From positions 1 to 33,875 of the forward strand of contig JAMPIG010000039.1 in assembly GCA_023662875.1 (NCBI GenBank): a stretch of DNA of 33,875 nt. Direction: 5' to 3'. Below the pieces are notes generated by a model. The model made no database searches. It was given only the letters and a program-made list of their open reading frames with translations, and had not been told where the DNA came from. Positions 6,970 to 15,461 of this stretch are shown in pieces; positions within the stretch are counted from its first letter, which is position 1, and every line of letters starts with the position of its first letter. Made by a program: the position numbers and the translations under genes. This DNA is from Roseburia sp. GTDB taxonomy: Bacteria > Bacillota > Clostridia > Lachnospirales > Lachnospiraceae.

Positions 6970-8307
6970 ATGTCAGAAAATCAAAATATAGAATATAAAG
7001 AATCATGGCGCACGGAATACCTGAAATGGGTATGCGGTTTCGCTAATGCTCAGGGTGGGACAATCTATATCGGAATAGATGATGCCGGAAAAGTTGTTGG
7101 TTTGAAGGATACCAGGAAACTGATGGACGATATTCCCAACCAAATCCAATCGGGACTCGGCATTATTGCCGATGTAAATAAACGGACAAAGGACGGTCTG
7201 GACTATATTGAAATCAAAGTAAATCCCAGCACTTATCCGGTCAATTACCACGGAGAATACCATTACCGAAGCGGCAGTACGAAACAGCAGCTTCAGGGTG
7301 CAGCTTTGACGGAATTTATCAGACAAAAAACAGGTTATCTGTGGGATGCTGTTCCCGTGGACAACATAGGCGTGGATGACCTTGACCGAAACAGCCTCGA
7401 TATCTTCCGCCGAGAAGCTGTGCGGAAGAAAAGGATGGAGAAAGAAGATTTGGACATCTCGGATGTAGAGCTTCTTGACCACCTTGATCTTTTGGTGGAT
7501 GGAAAACTGAAACGTGCAGCGGTTATGCTTTTTTATCAGAAACCGGGGCGAATTATAACCGGCTGTTATGTAAAGATTGGAAAGTTTGGCGAGGGTTCGG
7601 ATCTGCAGTATCAGGATACGGTGGAGGGATCTTTGTTCAGCATTGCCGACCGGGTGATCGACCTGATTTATACAAAGTATCTGAAAGCGGCAATTTCTTA
7701 TGAACATGATGTGAGGGTAGAGACATATCCATTCCCCCGTGAGGGTGTGAGGGAAGCCATTTACAACGCCTTGGGACATAATAACTACGCCGCCAGCATT
7801 CCAATCCAGATTCGGATTGAGGAGGACGCAATGTATATCAGCAATAACTGTATCCTGCCGAAAAACTGGACGGCGGAGACGTTGATGAAGCCCCATAAGT
7901 CAGAACCTTTCAATCCGTCTATTGCTAATGTGTTTTTCCGTGCCGGGTACATTGAGGCGTGGGGGCGCGGTATCCAGAAAATTTGCGAAGCCTGTAGGGA
8001 ACTTGGTACAGCAGAACCAGAGTATACGGTGCTTGGGGATGATCTTACAGTGAAGTTTACGGCCCTTGAGAGCGCCAAAGTATCAAATCCTAAAATTTCA
8101 AAGTATCAAATTGATACTTTGGATGATACTTTGGAAGGAAAAATTCTTGCGTTGTTGAAAAGGCAACCATCTATGACACAAAGTGAGATAGCCTTGCTCC
8201 TTGATATATCTGTACCATCTGTAAAAAGAGCTATGAAAAAACTCCTTGAAAATGGGGATATTGTTCGCAAGGGCGGTAAGCGCTTTGGATATTGGGAAGT
8301 CAGTTAA
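6970..8307 (+). CDS. AlbA_2 (Schlafen-like) domain protein with GHKL-like and winged-helix domains
   Basis: The 445-residue protein starts with an AlbA_2 putative nucleic-acid-binding domain (about 5-115: E-x-K-E-S followed by GFANAQGGTIYIGIDD). It continues with a region typical of RecG-like/HATPase_c_4 regulators (about 240-350, including REAIYNALGHNNY and GYIEAWGRGIQKI) and ends in a winged helix (about 385-445, TQSEIALLLDISVPSVKRAM). Such proteins are usually annotated as ATP-binding or transcriptional regulators; targets are rarely known. GGAGG lies 9 bases before ATG 6970. It is AT-richer than neighbouring genes and follows a degraded toxin-antitoxin module, consistent with an accessory patch. 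Confidence 0.85.
   Translation: MSENQNIEYKESWRTEYLKWVCGFANAQGGTIYIGIDDAGKVVGLKDTRKLMDDIPNQIQSGLGIIADVNKRTKDGLDYIEIKVNPSTYPVNYHGEYHYRSGSTKQQLQGAALTEFIRQKTGYLWDAVPVDNIGVDDLDRNSLDIFRREAVRKKRMEKEDLDISDVELLDHLDLLVDGKLKRAAVMLFYQKPGRIITGCYVKIGKFGEGSDLQYQDTVEGSLFSIADRVIDLIYTKYLKAAISYEHDVRVETYPFPREGVREAIYNALGHNNYAASIPIQIRIEEDAMYISNNCILPKNWTAETLMKPHKSEPFNPSIANVFFRAGYIEAWGRGIQKICEACRELGTAEPEYTVLGDDLTVKFTALESAKVSNPKISKYQIDTLDDTLEGKILALLKRQPSMTQSEIALLLDISVPSVKRAMKKLLENGDIVRKGGKRFGYWEVS
8075..8134. repeat. Nested palindromes inside the AlbA_2 gene
   Basis: CCAAAGTATC occurs at 8075-8084 and its reverse complement at 8125-8134. Between them lies a near-perfect palindrome, CAAAGTATCAA (8099-8109) with TTGATACTTTG (8111-8121). 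Four related decamers thus sit in 60 bp, at the linker before the winged-helix domain. Confidence 0.8.
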
Positions 8308-8370
8308 TATGCTGCGGTTTCTGATTTCGTTTCCAATGAGATTCCGGTTCAAGGACAAACGATATGACGA

Positions 8371-8411
8371 GGGCAAGTTCCGCTAATGGTTAAGCGGAAC
8401 CTGCCCTTTTT
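8371..8411 (+). terminator. Rho-independent terminator of the AlbA_2 gene
   Basis: A long stem (GGGCA-A-GTTCCGCT with AGCGGAAC-C-TGCCC) spans 8371-8406 and is followed by five T residues at 8407-8411. Confidence 0.9.
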
Positions 8412-8621
8412 CCACCGCAAATTATTCTGTAAAACGGAAAGTTAATAGGATAATCATGTAAATTTATATTTATTTAATTGAATTTCGTTTATAAGAGTGT
8501 ACAATGTTATTTATGGGCAGGAGATGCGCAGGCGGATGAGCGGACGCGGTAGACGGAGAAAGCTGTACGTTTATCCTGCCGGGAAAGAACAGAGAAAGCA
8601 CAGCAGGCGGGAGGCGTAAAA
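8412..8621. other. Promoter and leader upstream of the zinc-ribbon/DUF5685/DnaJ module
   Basis: This gap holds an AT-rich promoter, followed by a roughly 110-base leader whose ends pair (GGCAGGA 8516-8522 with TCCTGCC 8574-8580). The enclosed purine-rich sequence has no recognisable riboswitch signature. Confidence 0.5.
8478..8505 (+). promoter_or_regulatory. Promoter
   Basis: TTGAAT at 8478-8483 and TACAAT at 8500-8505 are separated by 16 bp, upstream of the module that starts at 8622. Confidence 0.65.
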
Positions 8622-9014
8622 TTGAGAGAGAAATTAAGTCGTTTTTTGATGGGAAGATACGGGAATGATCAGCTGAATCGCTTTTTGATGGTGGTGATGC
8701 TGGTATTTCTGGTGCTGCATCTGATTTTCGGAGGCCCCTTTTACCTTCTGGCGCTGGCGCTTTTGATTTACTCTTATTTTCGGATGTTCTCCAGAAATAT
8801 CGCGAAGCGTTCCGCGGAGAACCAGTGGTATCTGAAAAAGACCATGAAGCTCAGAGGGTGGATTCAGAAAAAGAGGCGCGAGCTGTCGCAGCTGAAGCAA
8901 TACCATATTTACCGCTGCCCTAACTGTAAGCAGAAGATCCGGGTGCCGAGAGGACGGGGAAAGATTGCCGTTACCTGCCGGAAATGCGGGACAGAATTTG
9001 TGAAAAAAAGTTGA
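8622..9014 (+). CDS. Small membrane protein with C-terminal zinc ribbon
   Basis: The 130-residue protein has two closely spaced hydrophobic segments (about 20-55, including FLMVVMLVFLVLHLIF), a basic stretch, and a C-terminal zinc ribbon with two CxxC knuckles (CPNC and CRKC). It starts at TTG 8622, chosen because GGGAGG (8609-8614) lies 7 bases upstream. It opens a probable operon with the DUF5685 and J-domain genes. The function is unknown. The ribbon probably faces the cytoplasm and might contact nucleic acid or a partner protein; that is inference. Confidence 0.82.
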   Translation: MREKLSRFLMGRYGNDQLNRFLMVVMLVFLVLHLIFGGPFYLLALALLIYSYFRMFSRNIAKRSAENQWYLKKTMKLRGWIQKKRRELSQLKQYHIYRCPNCKQKIRVPRGRGKIAVTCRKCGTEFVKKS

Positions 9015-9069
9015 GAAGCTGTGCATGTGTGGCTGTAAGTCCGCGGGCCTGCGGCCGGATGGGAGTAAA

Positions 9070-9954
9070 ATGTTCGGGTATATCATCATAAACAAGGCGG
9101 AGATGAAATTCAAGGAATTCGATGTATACCAGTCCTTCTATTGCGGGATCTGCAGGGATCTGAAGCGGAAGTACGGCGCGCTGGGACAGATTTCCTTAAG
9201 CTACGATATGACTTTTTTGGCTATCCTGCTGACGGGACTATATGATTCGGAGACGACGGAGGGCAGCTGTAAGTGTCTGGCGCATCCCTTTGAAAAGCAC
9301 GCGACCCGGAATAATCTGTTTACGGAGTATGCCGCGGATATGAATGTCCTGTTCTCGTATTATAAATGCCGGGACGACTGGGAGGACGAAAAGAAGCTCT
9401 GGAAGCTGATCTACGGGAAGCTGCTGGAGGGTCGGACAGGAAAGGGGCTACAGACATACGCTGAAAAGATTAAGAGGATCCGTATGCTGATGCAGGACTT
9501 TTCCGAGGCGGAGGCATCTGAGCGCGCCGATATCGATACCCTGGCGGGACTTTTCGGAAAGGTTATGGCGGAGATTGTTACGCCCCGGGAGGACGAATGG
9601 TCGGAGAATCTGCGTGCGTTGGGATTTTTCCTGGGGAAGTTTGTCTATCTTTGCGACGCCTACGAGGATGTGGAGAAGGATATCCGGAAGGGGAATGTGA
9701 ATCCGCTGAAGCGCAGATATGAGAGTCCGGATTTTGAAGAGGAATGTAAGACGATATTGACGATGATGATGTCGGAGTGCTGTCGGGAATTTGAGAAGCT
9801 GCCCATTTTGGAAAATGTGGAGATTTTGCGGAATATCCTTTATTCCGGAGTCTGGTGCCGTTATGAGGCGGTACATGAAAAGCGGATCGCAGGACAGCGG
9901 GAGGCGGACGGCAGGACGGAGGCGGAAAGCGCCGAGCGGCAGGCAGAGCAGTAG
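9070..9954 (+). CDS. DUF5685 family protein
   Basis: The 294-residue, mostly helical protein matches my recollection of DUF5685, an uncharacterised Firmicutes family: [17 protein letters not shown] at the start, [13 protein letters not shown] near residue 25, and conserved Cys/His positions such as SCKCLAHPF. These residues could bind a metal, but nothing in the sequence proves it. ATG 9070 follows GGGAG closely; an in-frame upstream extension to 9025 is less likely. It lies between the zinc-ribbon membrane protein and the J-domain protein, all on one strand with short gaps, which suggests a shared process. Confidence 0.8.
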   Translation: MFGYIIINKAEMKFKEFDVYQSFYCGICRDLKRKYGALGQISLSYDMTFLAILLTGLYDSETTEGSCKCLAHPFEKHATRNNLFTEYAADMNVLFSYYKCRDDWEDEKKLWKLIYGKLLEGRTGKGLQTYAEKIKRIRMLMQDFSEAEASERADIDTLAGLFGKVMAEIVTPREDEWSENLRALGFFLGKFVYLCDAYEDVEKDIRKGNVNPLKRRYESPDFEEECKTILTMMMSECCREFEKLPILENVEILRNILYSGVWCRYEAVHEKRIAGQREADGRTEAESAERQAEQ

Positions 9955-10022
9955 AAGGCGGGCGGACGGATCCGGAAGATAAGCAAAAAGGCAGTCATCC
10001 GCGGGCGCGGAGAGAGGTAGTT

Positions 10023-10757
10023 ATGTACGACCCATACGGTGTATTAGGCGTGAGCAGGAGCGCCACGGAGGAAGAAATCAAAAAAGCATATAAAACGCTG
10101 AGCCGCAAGTATCATCCGGACGCGAATATCAATAATCCGAACAAGGCCCAGGCGGAGGAGAAATTCAAGGAGATCCAGGCGGCTTACCAGCAGATTATGA
10201 AAGAGCGAACCTCCGGCTATGGGAGCGGCGGAGGCTACGGCGGACAGAGTTACGGCGGACAGGGCGGGTCAGGCTACGGAGGTTTCGGCGGGTACGGACC
10301 TTTCGGCGGATTTGGAGGTTTCGGCGGCTTCGGCCAGAGCCAGGAGACCGGCTATGAGGAGGACACCTATATCCGTGCGGCGGGCAACTATATCCGGAAC
10401 GGATATTACAGGGAGGCCCGCACTACGCTGGATAATATGGCGGAGGCCGCAAGAAACGCCAGATGGTATTATTACAGCGCCGTCGCGCATTCCGGCCTGG
10501 GAAATAACGTGGCGGCTCTGGAGCACGCAAAGCGCGCGGCCGCTATGGAACCGGATAACATGAACTACCGCAGTCTTGTTCAGCAGCTGGAGAGCGGCGG
10601 AAGCTGGTACGAGCAGCGTCAGGCGGCCTACGGCTATCCCAGCTTCGGCGGCGGAAATATTTGCATGAAGCTCTGTATAGCGAACCTGATTTGTAATCTT
10701 TGCTGCTGCGGAAGCGGCGGCTGTTGCGGCATGGGAGCGCCGGTTATATATTTTTGA
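10023..10757 (+). CDS. J-domain (DnaJ-like) protein with Gly-rich linker and cysteine-rich tail
   Basis: Residues 1-65 are a J domain with the HPD tripeptide at 31-33 (KYHPD), which stimulates Hsp70 (DnaK) ATPase. A Gly/Tyr/Phe-rich linker (about 66-115) follows, then a helical TPR-like region (about 118-190, e.g. [20 protein letters not shown]). The C-terminal tail carries eight cysteines in about 25 residues ([16 protein letters not shown], then CC). The central zinc domain and the substrate domains of true DnaJ are absent, so this is a class III J protein. It probably brings DnaK to a specific site or partner, perhaps the preceding membrane protein. Confidence 0.85.
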   Translation: MYDPYGVLGVSRSATEEEIKKAYKTLSRKYHPDANINNPNKAQAEEKFKEIQAAYQQIMKERTSGYGSGGGYGGQSYGGQGGSGYGGFGGYGPFGGFGGFGGFGQSQETGYEEDTYIRAAGNYIRNGYYREARTTLDNMAEAARNARWYYYSAVAHSGLGNNVAALEHAKRAAAMEPDNMNYRSLVQQLESGGSWYEQRQAAYGYPSFGGGNICMKLCIANLICNLCCCGSGGCCGMGAPVIYF

Positions 10758-10765
10758 TTTTTCTA

Positions 10766-10794
10766 TTGCTTTTTTGGAGATTCTCTTTTATAAT
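10766..10794 (+). promoter_or_regulatory. Promoter of nrdDG
   Basis: TTGCTT 10766-10771 and a perfect TATAAT 10789-10794 are separated by 17 bp. Confidence 0.7.
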
Positions 10795-10798
10795 GGGA

Positions 10799-10846
10799 AT
10801 ACAAGATATAGATGCGGATTGTGGTGCAGACCACAAAATATAGAAA
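10799..10846 (+). promoter_or_regulatory. Two NrdR boxes over the nrdDG transcription start
   Basis: The cores CAAGATATAG (10802-10811) and CAAAATATAG (10834-10843) each match 9 of 10 positions of the NrdR core CWATATATWG. They start 32 bp apart, about three helical turns, which is the usual NrdR arrangement. They lie just downstream of the TATAAT box, where bound NrdR would block transcription. NrdR is the ATP-cone repressor of ribonucleotide reductase genes. Confidence 0.75.
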
Positions 10847-10886
10847 AGAGTCGTGCCGTGATATACTTGCGGGACGGCTCTTTTTC
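10844..10886 (+). terminator. Terminator-like hairpin in the nrdDG leader
   Basis: An A/G-rich 5' arm (from about 10844 to 10858) pairs with CGGGACGGCTCT and the following T run (10870-10885), with one mismatch. It lies about 50 bases after the presumed transcription start, so it would release a short RNA unless read through. Confidence 0.65.
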
Positions 10887-11108
10887 TGTGACGGGCGCGC
10901 AGAAATTTTCAAATTGTCTCTGACAGTTTTCGCTCGACAGCCCAAGGTCTGGTTTTCCGGTTTGACTGTTGGGCGGAGAAATTCCAGGCCTCACAAGCTG
11001 CAAAAACAACTCGAAGAATCGTCAGGTGAGCTTTGCCTGCTTTGAAAGCTTTTGGAGCTGCGGCAAACATCCTAAACATCCATGTCAAAGGGCGGAGGAG
11101 CAAAGCAA

Positions 11109-11207
11109 GAAGAACAAAACAAAAAGAACAAAGCAAAAGGAACAAAGTAAGAAGAACAAAACAAAAAGACCAAAGCAAAAGGAACAAGGCAGGAAGAACA
11201 AAACAGG
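11109..11207 (+). repeat. 42-bp purine-rich tandem repeat upstream of nrdD
   Basis: Units at 11109-11150 and 11151-11192 are nearly identical, with a partial third unit at 11193-11207. Each opens GAAGAACAAAAC. The repeat is in frame with nrdD and would encode repeats of RRTKQKEQSKRNKV if translated. Confidence 0.85.
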
Positions 11208-11236
11208 AAAAAAAGAACAAGGAGAAGGGGCGGAAA

Positions 11237-13363
11237 ATGAAGATTCAGAAGAGAGACGGAAGAGTGGTTCCTTATGAGGAGGAGAAGATCATTGCGGCGA
11301 TCCGAAAGGCGAACAATGAGGTAGAAGAAAAGGACAGAGCCGACAAGGAGCTGATCGGGGAGATCCTCCAGGCGGTGCAGGACGAGGATCGGGAAATCCA
11401 GACGGTGGAGCATGTTCAGGATATGATCGAGCAGCATCTTGTGGAGGCCAACAAGTATGTGCTGTCGAAGAAGTATATGGTGTATCGCTACCAGCGAAGC
11501 CTCCTGCGGAAATCCAATACGACGGACGAGTCGATTCTGAAGCTGATCCGCAACGAGAACAAGGAGCTGGCGGAGGAAAATTCCAACAAGAATACCCGCC
11601 TGGCCTCGACCCAGAGGGATTATATCGCCGGGGAGGTCTCCCGGGATGTGACCAGGCGTATGCTGCTGCCGGAGCATATCTCCCTGGCGCATGACAACGG
11701 CGTGCTGCATTTTCACGATGCGGACTATTTTATTCAGCCCATCTTTAACTGCTGCCTGATCGACATCAAGGATATGCTGGATAACGGCACGTCCATCAAC
11801 GGCAAGCTGATCGAGTCGCCGAAGAGCTTTCAGGTAGCCTGTACCGTCACGACGCAGATCATCGCGGCGGTAGCCAGCAACCAGTACGGCGGACAGTCTG
11901 TGAATATCAAGCATCTGGGCAAGTATCTGCGCAAGAGCAGGGAGAAGTTCCGGGCGCAGCTTCTGGAGGAGTTGGGGGAGGGACTGGATCCGGTGATCCG
12001 GGAGAAATTCGTCGAGATGCGCGTCCGGGACGAGCTGAGATCCGGCGTCCAGACGATCCAGTACCAGATCAACACGCTGATGACAACCAACGGGCAGTCT
12101 CCCTTTGTGACTCTGTTCCTGCACATCGACGAGGAGGACGAGTATGTGGAGGAGACGGTGGAGATCATCCGGGAGATCCTGCGCCAGAGGATCCAGGGGA
12201 CAAAGAACGAGAAGGGCGTTTATGTCACGCCGGCCTTCCCCAAGCTGGTCTATGTGCTGGATGAGAACAACTGCCTGAAGGGCGGCAAGTATGACGATGT
12301 GACAAGACTGGCGGCGCAGTGCTCCGCGAAGCGGATGTACCCGGACTATATTTCGGCCAAAAAGATGCGGGAAAACTACGAAGGGAATGTGTTCTCCTGC
12401 ATGGGCTGCCGCTCCTTCCTGTCCCCCTGGAAGGACGAAAACGGAAATTATAAGTGGGAGGGCCGGTTTAACCAGGGTGTCGTCAGCCTGAACCTTCCCC
12501 AGATCGGTATTATCGCGGAGGGCGACGAGGAGATGTTCTGGCGGCTGCTGGACGAGAGGCTGGAGCTTTGTTACGAGGCTCTGATGTGTCGGCATAAGGC
12601 GCTGCTTGGCACGCTTTCCGACGTAAGTCCGATCCACTGGCAGTACGGCGCGACCGCCCGGCTGAAGAAGGGCGAAAAAATTGATAAGCTCCTGAAGAAC
12701 GGGTATTCCACGATCTCGCTGGGCTATATCGGCCTGTATGAGCTGACCTACCTGATGAAGGGCTGCAGCCATACCGCGCCGGAGGGCAAGGAATTTGCGC
12801 TCCGCGTGATGGATCATCTGCGGGATACGGCCGCCCGCTGGAAGCAGGAGACGGGGATCGGCTTCTCCCTTTACGGGACGCCTGCGGAGACGCTCTGCTA
12901 CCGCTTCGCCAGGATTGACCGGGAAAAGTACGGCGATATCCCGAATGTGACAGACAAGGGCTATTATACCAACTCTTATCATGTGGATGTGCGTGAACCC
13001 ATCGACGCGTTCACGAAGTTTACTTTCGAGAGCGAGTTTCAGCATAAATCCCTGGGCGGAGCCATCTCCTATGTGGAGATTCCGAACCTGGTGAACAACG
13101 TGGAGGCGGTGGAGGAGGTTATCCGCTTTATCTATGATAACATTCAGTACGGCGAGTTTAACACAAAGTCCGATTACTGCCATGTCTGCGGCTACGATGG
13201 AGAGATCATTATCAACGAGGATAACGAGTGGGAATGCCCTCAGTGTCACAACAAGGATCACGCTAAGATGAATGTGACAAGGCGTACCTGCGGTTATTTA
13301 GGGGAAAATTACTGGAATACGGGAAAGACCAAGGAGATCAAGGCGAGGGTGCTGCACCTGTAG
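11237..13363 (+). CDS. nrdD: Anaerobic (class III) ribonucleoside-triphosphate reductase
   Basis: The 708-residue enzyme reduces ribonucleotides to deoxyribonucleotides under anaerobic conditions using a glycyl radical. It has an N-terminal ATP cone (about 1-90, KRDGRVVPYEEEKI), the barrel body, a C-terminal zinc site with two CxxC pairs (CHVC, CPQC) and the glycyl-radical motif RRTCGYLG near the end. ATG 11237 matches the usual family start. The open frame continues upstream through a Lys/Arg-rich repeat but no ATG or ribosome site supports it. The activase gene nrdG follows 18 bp downstream. NrdR boxes upstream indicate dATP-responsive repression. Confidence 0.97.
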   Translation: MKIQKRDGRVVPYEEEKIIAAIRKANNEVEEKDRADKELIGEILQAVQDEDREIQTVEHVQDMIEQHLVEANKYVLSKKYMVYRYQRSLLRKSNTTDESILKLIRNENKELAEENSNKNTRLASTQRDYIAGEVSRDVTRRMLLPEHISLAHDNGVLHFHDADYFIQPIFNCCLIDIKDMLDNGTSINGKLIESPKSFQVACTVTTQIIAAVASNQYGGQSVNIKHLGKYLRKSREKFRAQLLEELGEGLDPVIREKFVEMRVRDELRSGVQTIQYQINTLMTTNGQSPFVTLFLHIDEEDEYVEETVEIIREILRQRIQGTKNEKGVYVTPAFPKLVYVLDENNCLKGGKYDDVTRLAAQCSAKRMYPDYISAKKMRENYEGNVFSCMGCRSFLSPWKDENGNYKWEGRFNQGVVSLNLPQIGIIAEGDEEMFWRLLDERLELCYEALMCRHKALLGTLSDVSPIHWQYGATARLKKGEKIDKLLKNGYSTISLGYIGLYELTYLMKGCSHTAPEGKEFALRVMDHLRDTAARWKQETGIGFSLYGTPAETLCYRFARIDREKYGDIPNVTDKGYYTNSYHVDVREPIDAFTKFTFESEFQHKSLGGAISYVEIPNLVNNVEAVEEVIRFIYDNIQYGEFNTKSDYCHVCGYDGEIIINEDNEWECPQCHNKDHAKMNVTRRTCGYLGENYWNTGKTKEIKARVLHL

Positions 13364-13381
13364 GAGCCGGGGCGGAAGATT

Positions 13382-13972
13382 ATGAATTATGCGACGATAA
13401 AGAAAACGGATGTGGCCAACGGGCCGGGGATCCGCGTATCCCTGTTTGTCAGCGGCTGCACTCATTTTTGCAAGAGCTGCTTTAACAGTGAAGCGTGGGA
13501 TTTTGCCTACGGACAGGAATTTACCGAGGAGACGGAGAAAGAAATTCTGAAGGCACTGGAACCGTCTTATATCCGGGGGTTCAGCGTCCTCGGGGGAGAG
13601 CCTATGGAGCCGGAGAACCGGGAGACGGTATGCCGCTTGTTGGAAAGAATCCGCAGCGTATGGCCGGGGAAAGATATCTGGTGCTATACGGGCTATGACT
13701 ACGAAAAGGATCTGCTCCGCTGGGAGCGGGAGGAAAGAGAGCGAGCGGAAGCGGCGGGAAAGGGAGACGGCGGCGAACTGCTAACAGGTACGCAGGTCAC
13801 GGAAGGCAGGCCGGGGACGGTCGGCCGTCTGCTTTCCCTGATTGATGTCCTGGTGGATGGGGAATTTGTAGAGGAGCAAAAAAACCTTCGGCTGCCCTTC
13901 CGCGGCTCGGAGAACCAGAGGCTGATCGATGTAAGGAAGTCCCGCTTGGAGGGACGGGTGGTTTGTCTGTAA
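13382..13972 (+). CDS. nrdG: Anaerobic ribonucleotide reductase activating enzyme
   Basis: This 196-residue radical-SAM enzyme generates the glycyl radical on NrdD. The cluster motif CTHFCKSC (CxxxCxxC) binds a 4Fe-4S cluster, and GPGIRVSLFVSGC and SVLGGEPM are typical family sequences. It is longer than most NrdG proteins (about 155-175 residues) because of a charged insertion near residues 115-145 (REERERAEAAGKGDGGE). It is translated shortly after nrdD and shares its NrdR-controlled promoter. Confidence 0.95.
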   Translation: MNYATIKKTDVANGPGIRVSLFVSGCTHFCKSCFNSEAWDFAYGQEFTEETEKEILKALEPSYIRGFSVLGGEPMEPENRETVCRLLERIRSVWPGKDIWCYTGYDYEKDLLRWEREERERAEAAGKGDGGELLTGTQVTEGRPGTVGRLLSLIDVLVDGEFVEEQKNLRLPFRGSENQRLIDVRKSRLEGRVVCL

Positions 13973-13974
13973 GC

Positions 13975-14112
13975 GGCTGTTTGCTTCTGCGGGCAATGAG
14001 CCGGGTCAACGCAGTTGACCTTGAGCCAGCGTTTGCATAGGACAAAAGTCAGCAAGCTAACAAAGTCAGCGAACTGACTTGGCAAATGCGCGAGGGTCAA
14101 TATCCGTTGCCT
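13975..14112. repeat. Hairpin-rich interspersed repeat, copy 2
   Basis: It shares CAATGAGCC and the pattern TTGGC-AAATG-CGCGAGGGTCAA with the copy near 2980-3045. It contains short hairpins with tiny loops: GGTCAAC-GCA-GTTGACC and AGTCAG-CGAA-CTGACT. It fills the gap between nrdG and the next gene and may end transcription or stabilise the mRNA; neither is shown. Confidence 0.65.
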
Positions 14113-14171
14113 GCAGCGGCGTTTCGAAGAATGATTCCGCGTATGCGCTGGCGACACAGAGGAAAAGAGGC

Positions 14172-15461
14172 ATGGAAGAGAGAATCTATCGGGAGTTTGT
14201 GGAGATACTGAAGGAAGAGCTGATCCCGGCGATGGGATGCACCGAGCCGATCGCGGTGGCCTACTGCGCGGCGCTGGCCCGGGATCAGCTGGGCTGTATG
14301 CCGGAGCGGGTCGAGGTTAAGGCGAGTGCGAATATTATCAAGAATGTGAAAAGCGTTGTTGTGCCGAATACCGGCGGACAGCGCGGGATCAGCGCGGCCG
14401 CGGCCGCGGGAATCATCGCAGGACACGCGGACAGGAAGCTTCAGGTACTGGCGGGAATGCCGAAGGATCAGATCGGAGAGGTGGCGAAATTTCTGGGGAG
14501 GGCGGAATGCGCGGTGGAACAGTCCGACCGGGAATATGTTTTCGATATCCAGGTAAGGCTGACCGGCGGAGGACACACGGCGTTTGCGGAGATCGCGGGG
14601 TATCATACCAATGTGATCCGTCTGGAGAAGGACGAGGAGATTCTGATTTGCAAGGACTATCAGGAGCAGGGAAAGCGGTACGCTACCGACAGGAGCCTTC
14701 TGACAGTGGAGCGGATCGTGGAGTTTGCGGACTGTGTGGAGATGGTGGATGTACAGGAGATTTTGCAGCGCCAGATCGATTATAATATGGCTATCGCGGA
14801 GGAGGGGCTGCGGGGGGACTACGGCGCCAATATTGGCAGCGTTCTTTTAAAGGCTTACGGGAACAGCGTCCACAACAGGGCGAAGGCTTACGCAGCGGCG
14901 GGCTCGGACGGGCGGATGAATGGGTGCGAGCTGCCGGTAGTCATCAATTCCGGAAGTGGAAACCAGGGCTTGACGGCGTCGCTTCCGGTCATCGTTTACG
15001 CGGAGGAGATGAAGGCTTCCCGGGAGACGCTTTACCGGGCCTTAGTGGTCTCCAACCTGGTTACAATCCACTTAAAGACCGGAATCGGCTGCCTCTCCGC
15101 CTATTGCGGGGCGACTAGCGCCGGCTGCGGCGCTGGAGCAGGAATCGCCTACCTTTATGGCGGAAAGACCTATGAGATTTCTCATACCATTGTCAATGCC
15201 ATTGCGGTGGATTCCGGCATGATTTGCGACGGGGCTAAGGCCAGCTGTGCGGCGAAAATTGCCTCAGCGGTGGAGGCGGGGCTTCTGGGACTGCAGATGC
15301 AGCTGCACGGAAGCCAATTTTACGGGGGCGACGGGATCGTTGTCAAGGGCGTGGAAAACACGATTCGGAATGTGTGTGCCTTAGCCAGCGTCGGGATGAG
15401 GGAGACGGATCGGACGATCCTGCGGCTGATGATGGAGGAGGATTCCCGGAGCGGCTGCTGA
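14172..15461 (+). CDS. L-cysteine desulfidase / L-serine dehydratase alpha-like protein (UPF0597, CyuA type)
   Basis: The 429-residue protein belongs to the Fe-S-dependent serine dehydratase alpha/UPF0597 family. Members such as CyuA and the archaeal L-cysteine desulfidase release sulfide, ammonia and pyruvate from cysteine. Family marks include MGCTEPIAVAYCAA (Cys23), the serine/glycine-rich GCLSAYCGATSAGCGAGAG, and MICDGAKASCA, which supply cluster cysteines. ATG 14172 is chosen because AAAAGAGG precedes it and homologues start with this EELIPAMGCTEP region about 15 residues in. Cysteine versus serine as substrate cannot be settled from sequence. Its 3' end is duplicated just downstream. 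Confidence 0.88.
   Translation: MEERIYREFVEILKEELIPAMGCTEPIAVAYCAALARDQLGCMPERVEVKASANIIKNVKSVVVPNTGGQRGISAAAAAGIIAGHADRKLQVLAGMPKDQIGEVAKFLGRAECAVEQSDREYVFDIQVRLTGGGHTAFAEIAGYHTNVIRLEKDEEILICKDYQEQGKRYATDRSLLTVERIVEFADCVEMVDVQEILQRQIDYNMAIAEEGLRGDYGANIGSVLLKAYGNSVHNRAKAYAAAGSDGRMNGCELPVVINSGSGNQGLTASLPVIVYAEEMKASRETLYRALVVSNLVTIHLKTGIGCLSAYCGATSAGCGAGAGIAYLYGGKTYEISHTIVNAIAVDSGMICDGAKASCAAKIASAVEAGLLGLQMQLHGSQFYGGDGIVVKGVENTIRNVCALASVGMRETDRTILRLMMEEDSRSGC

Larger units (their letters stand above)
10758..11236. other. nrdDG promoter and long leader
   Basis: This 479-bp gap holds a sigma-70-type promoter, two NrdR boxes, a terminator-like hairpin, a smaller hairpin (GCCCAA near 10,940 with TTGGGC near 10,970) and a purine-rich tandem repeat running up to the nrdD start. 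The last 130 bases contain almost no T on the plus strand, so several frames stay open by composition alone. Confidence 0.7.

Noticed and set aside
11033-11236. 68-codon N-terminal extension of NrdD
   Set aside because: TTG 11033 has no ribosome site, the residues are low-complexity Lys/Arg/Gln repeats, and ATG 11237 matches the family start. Kept only as a finding.
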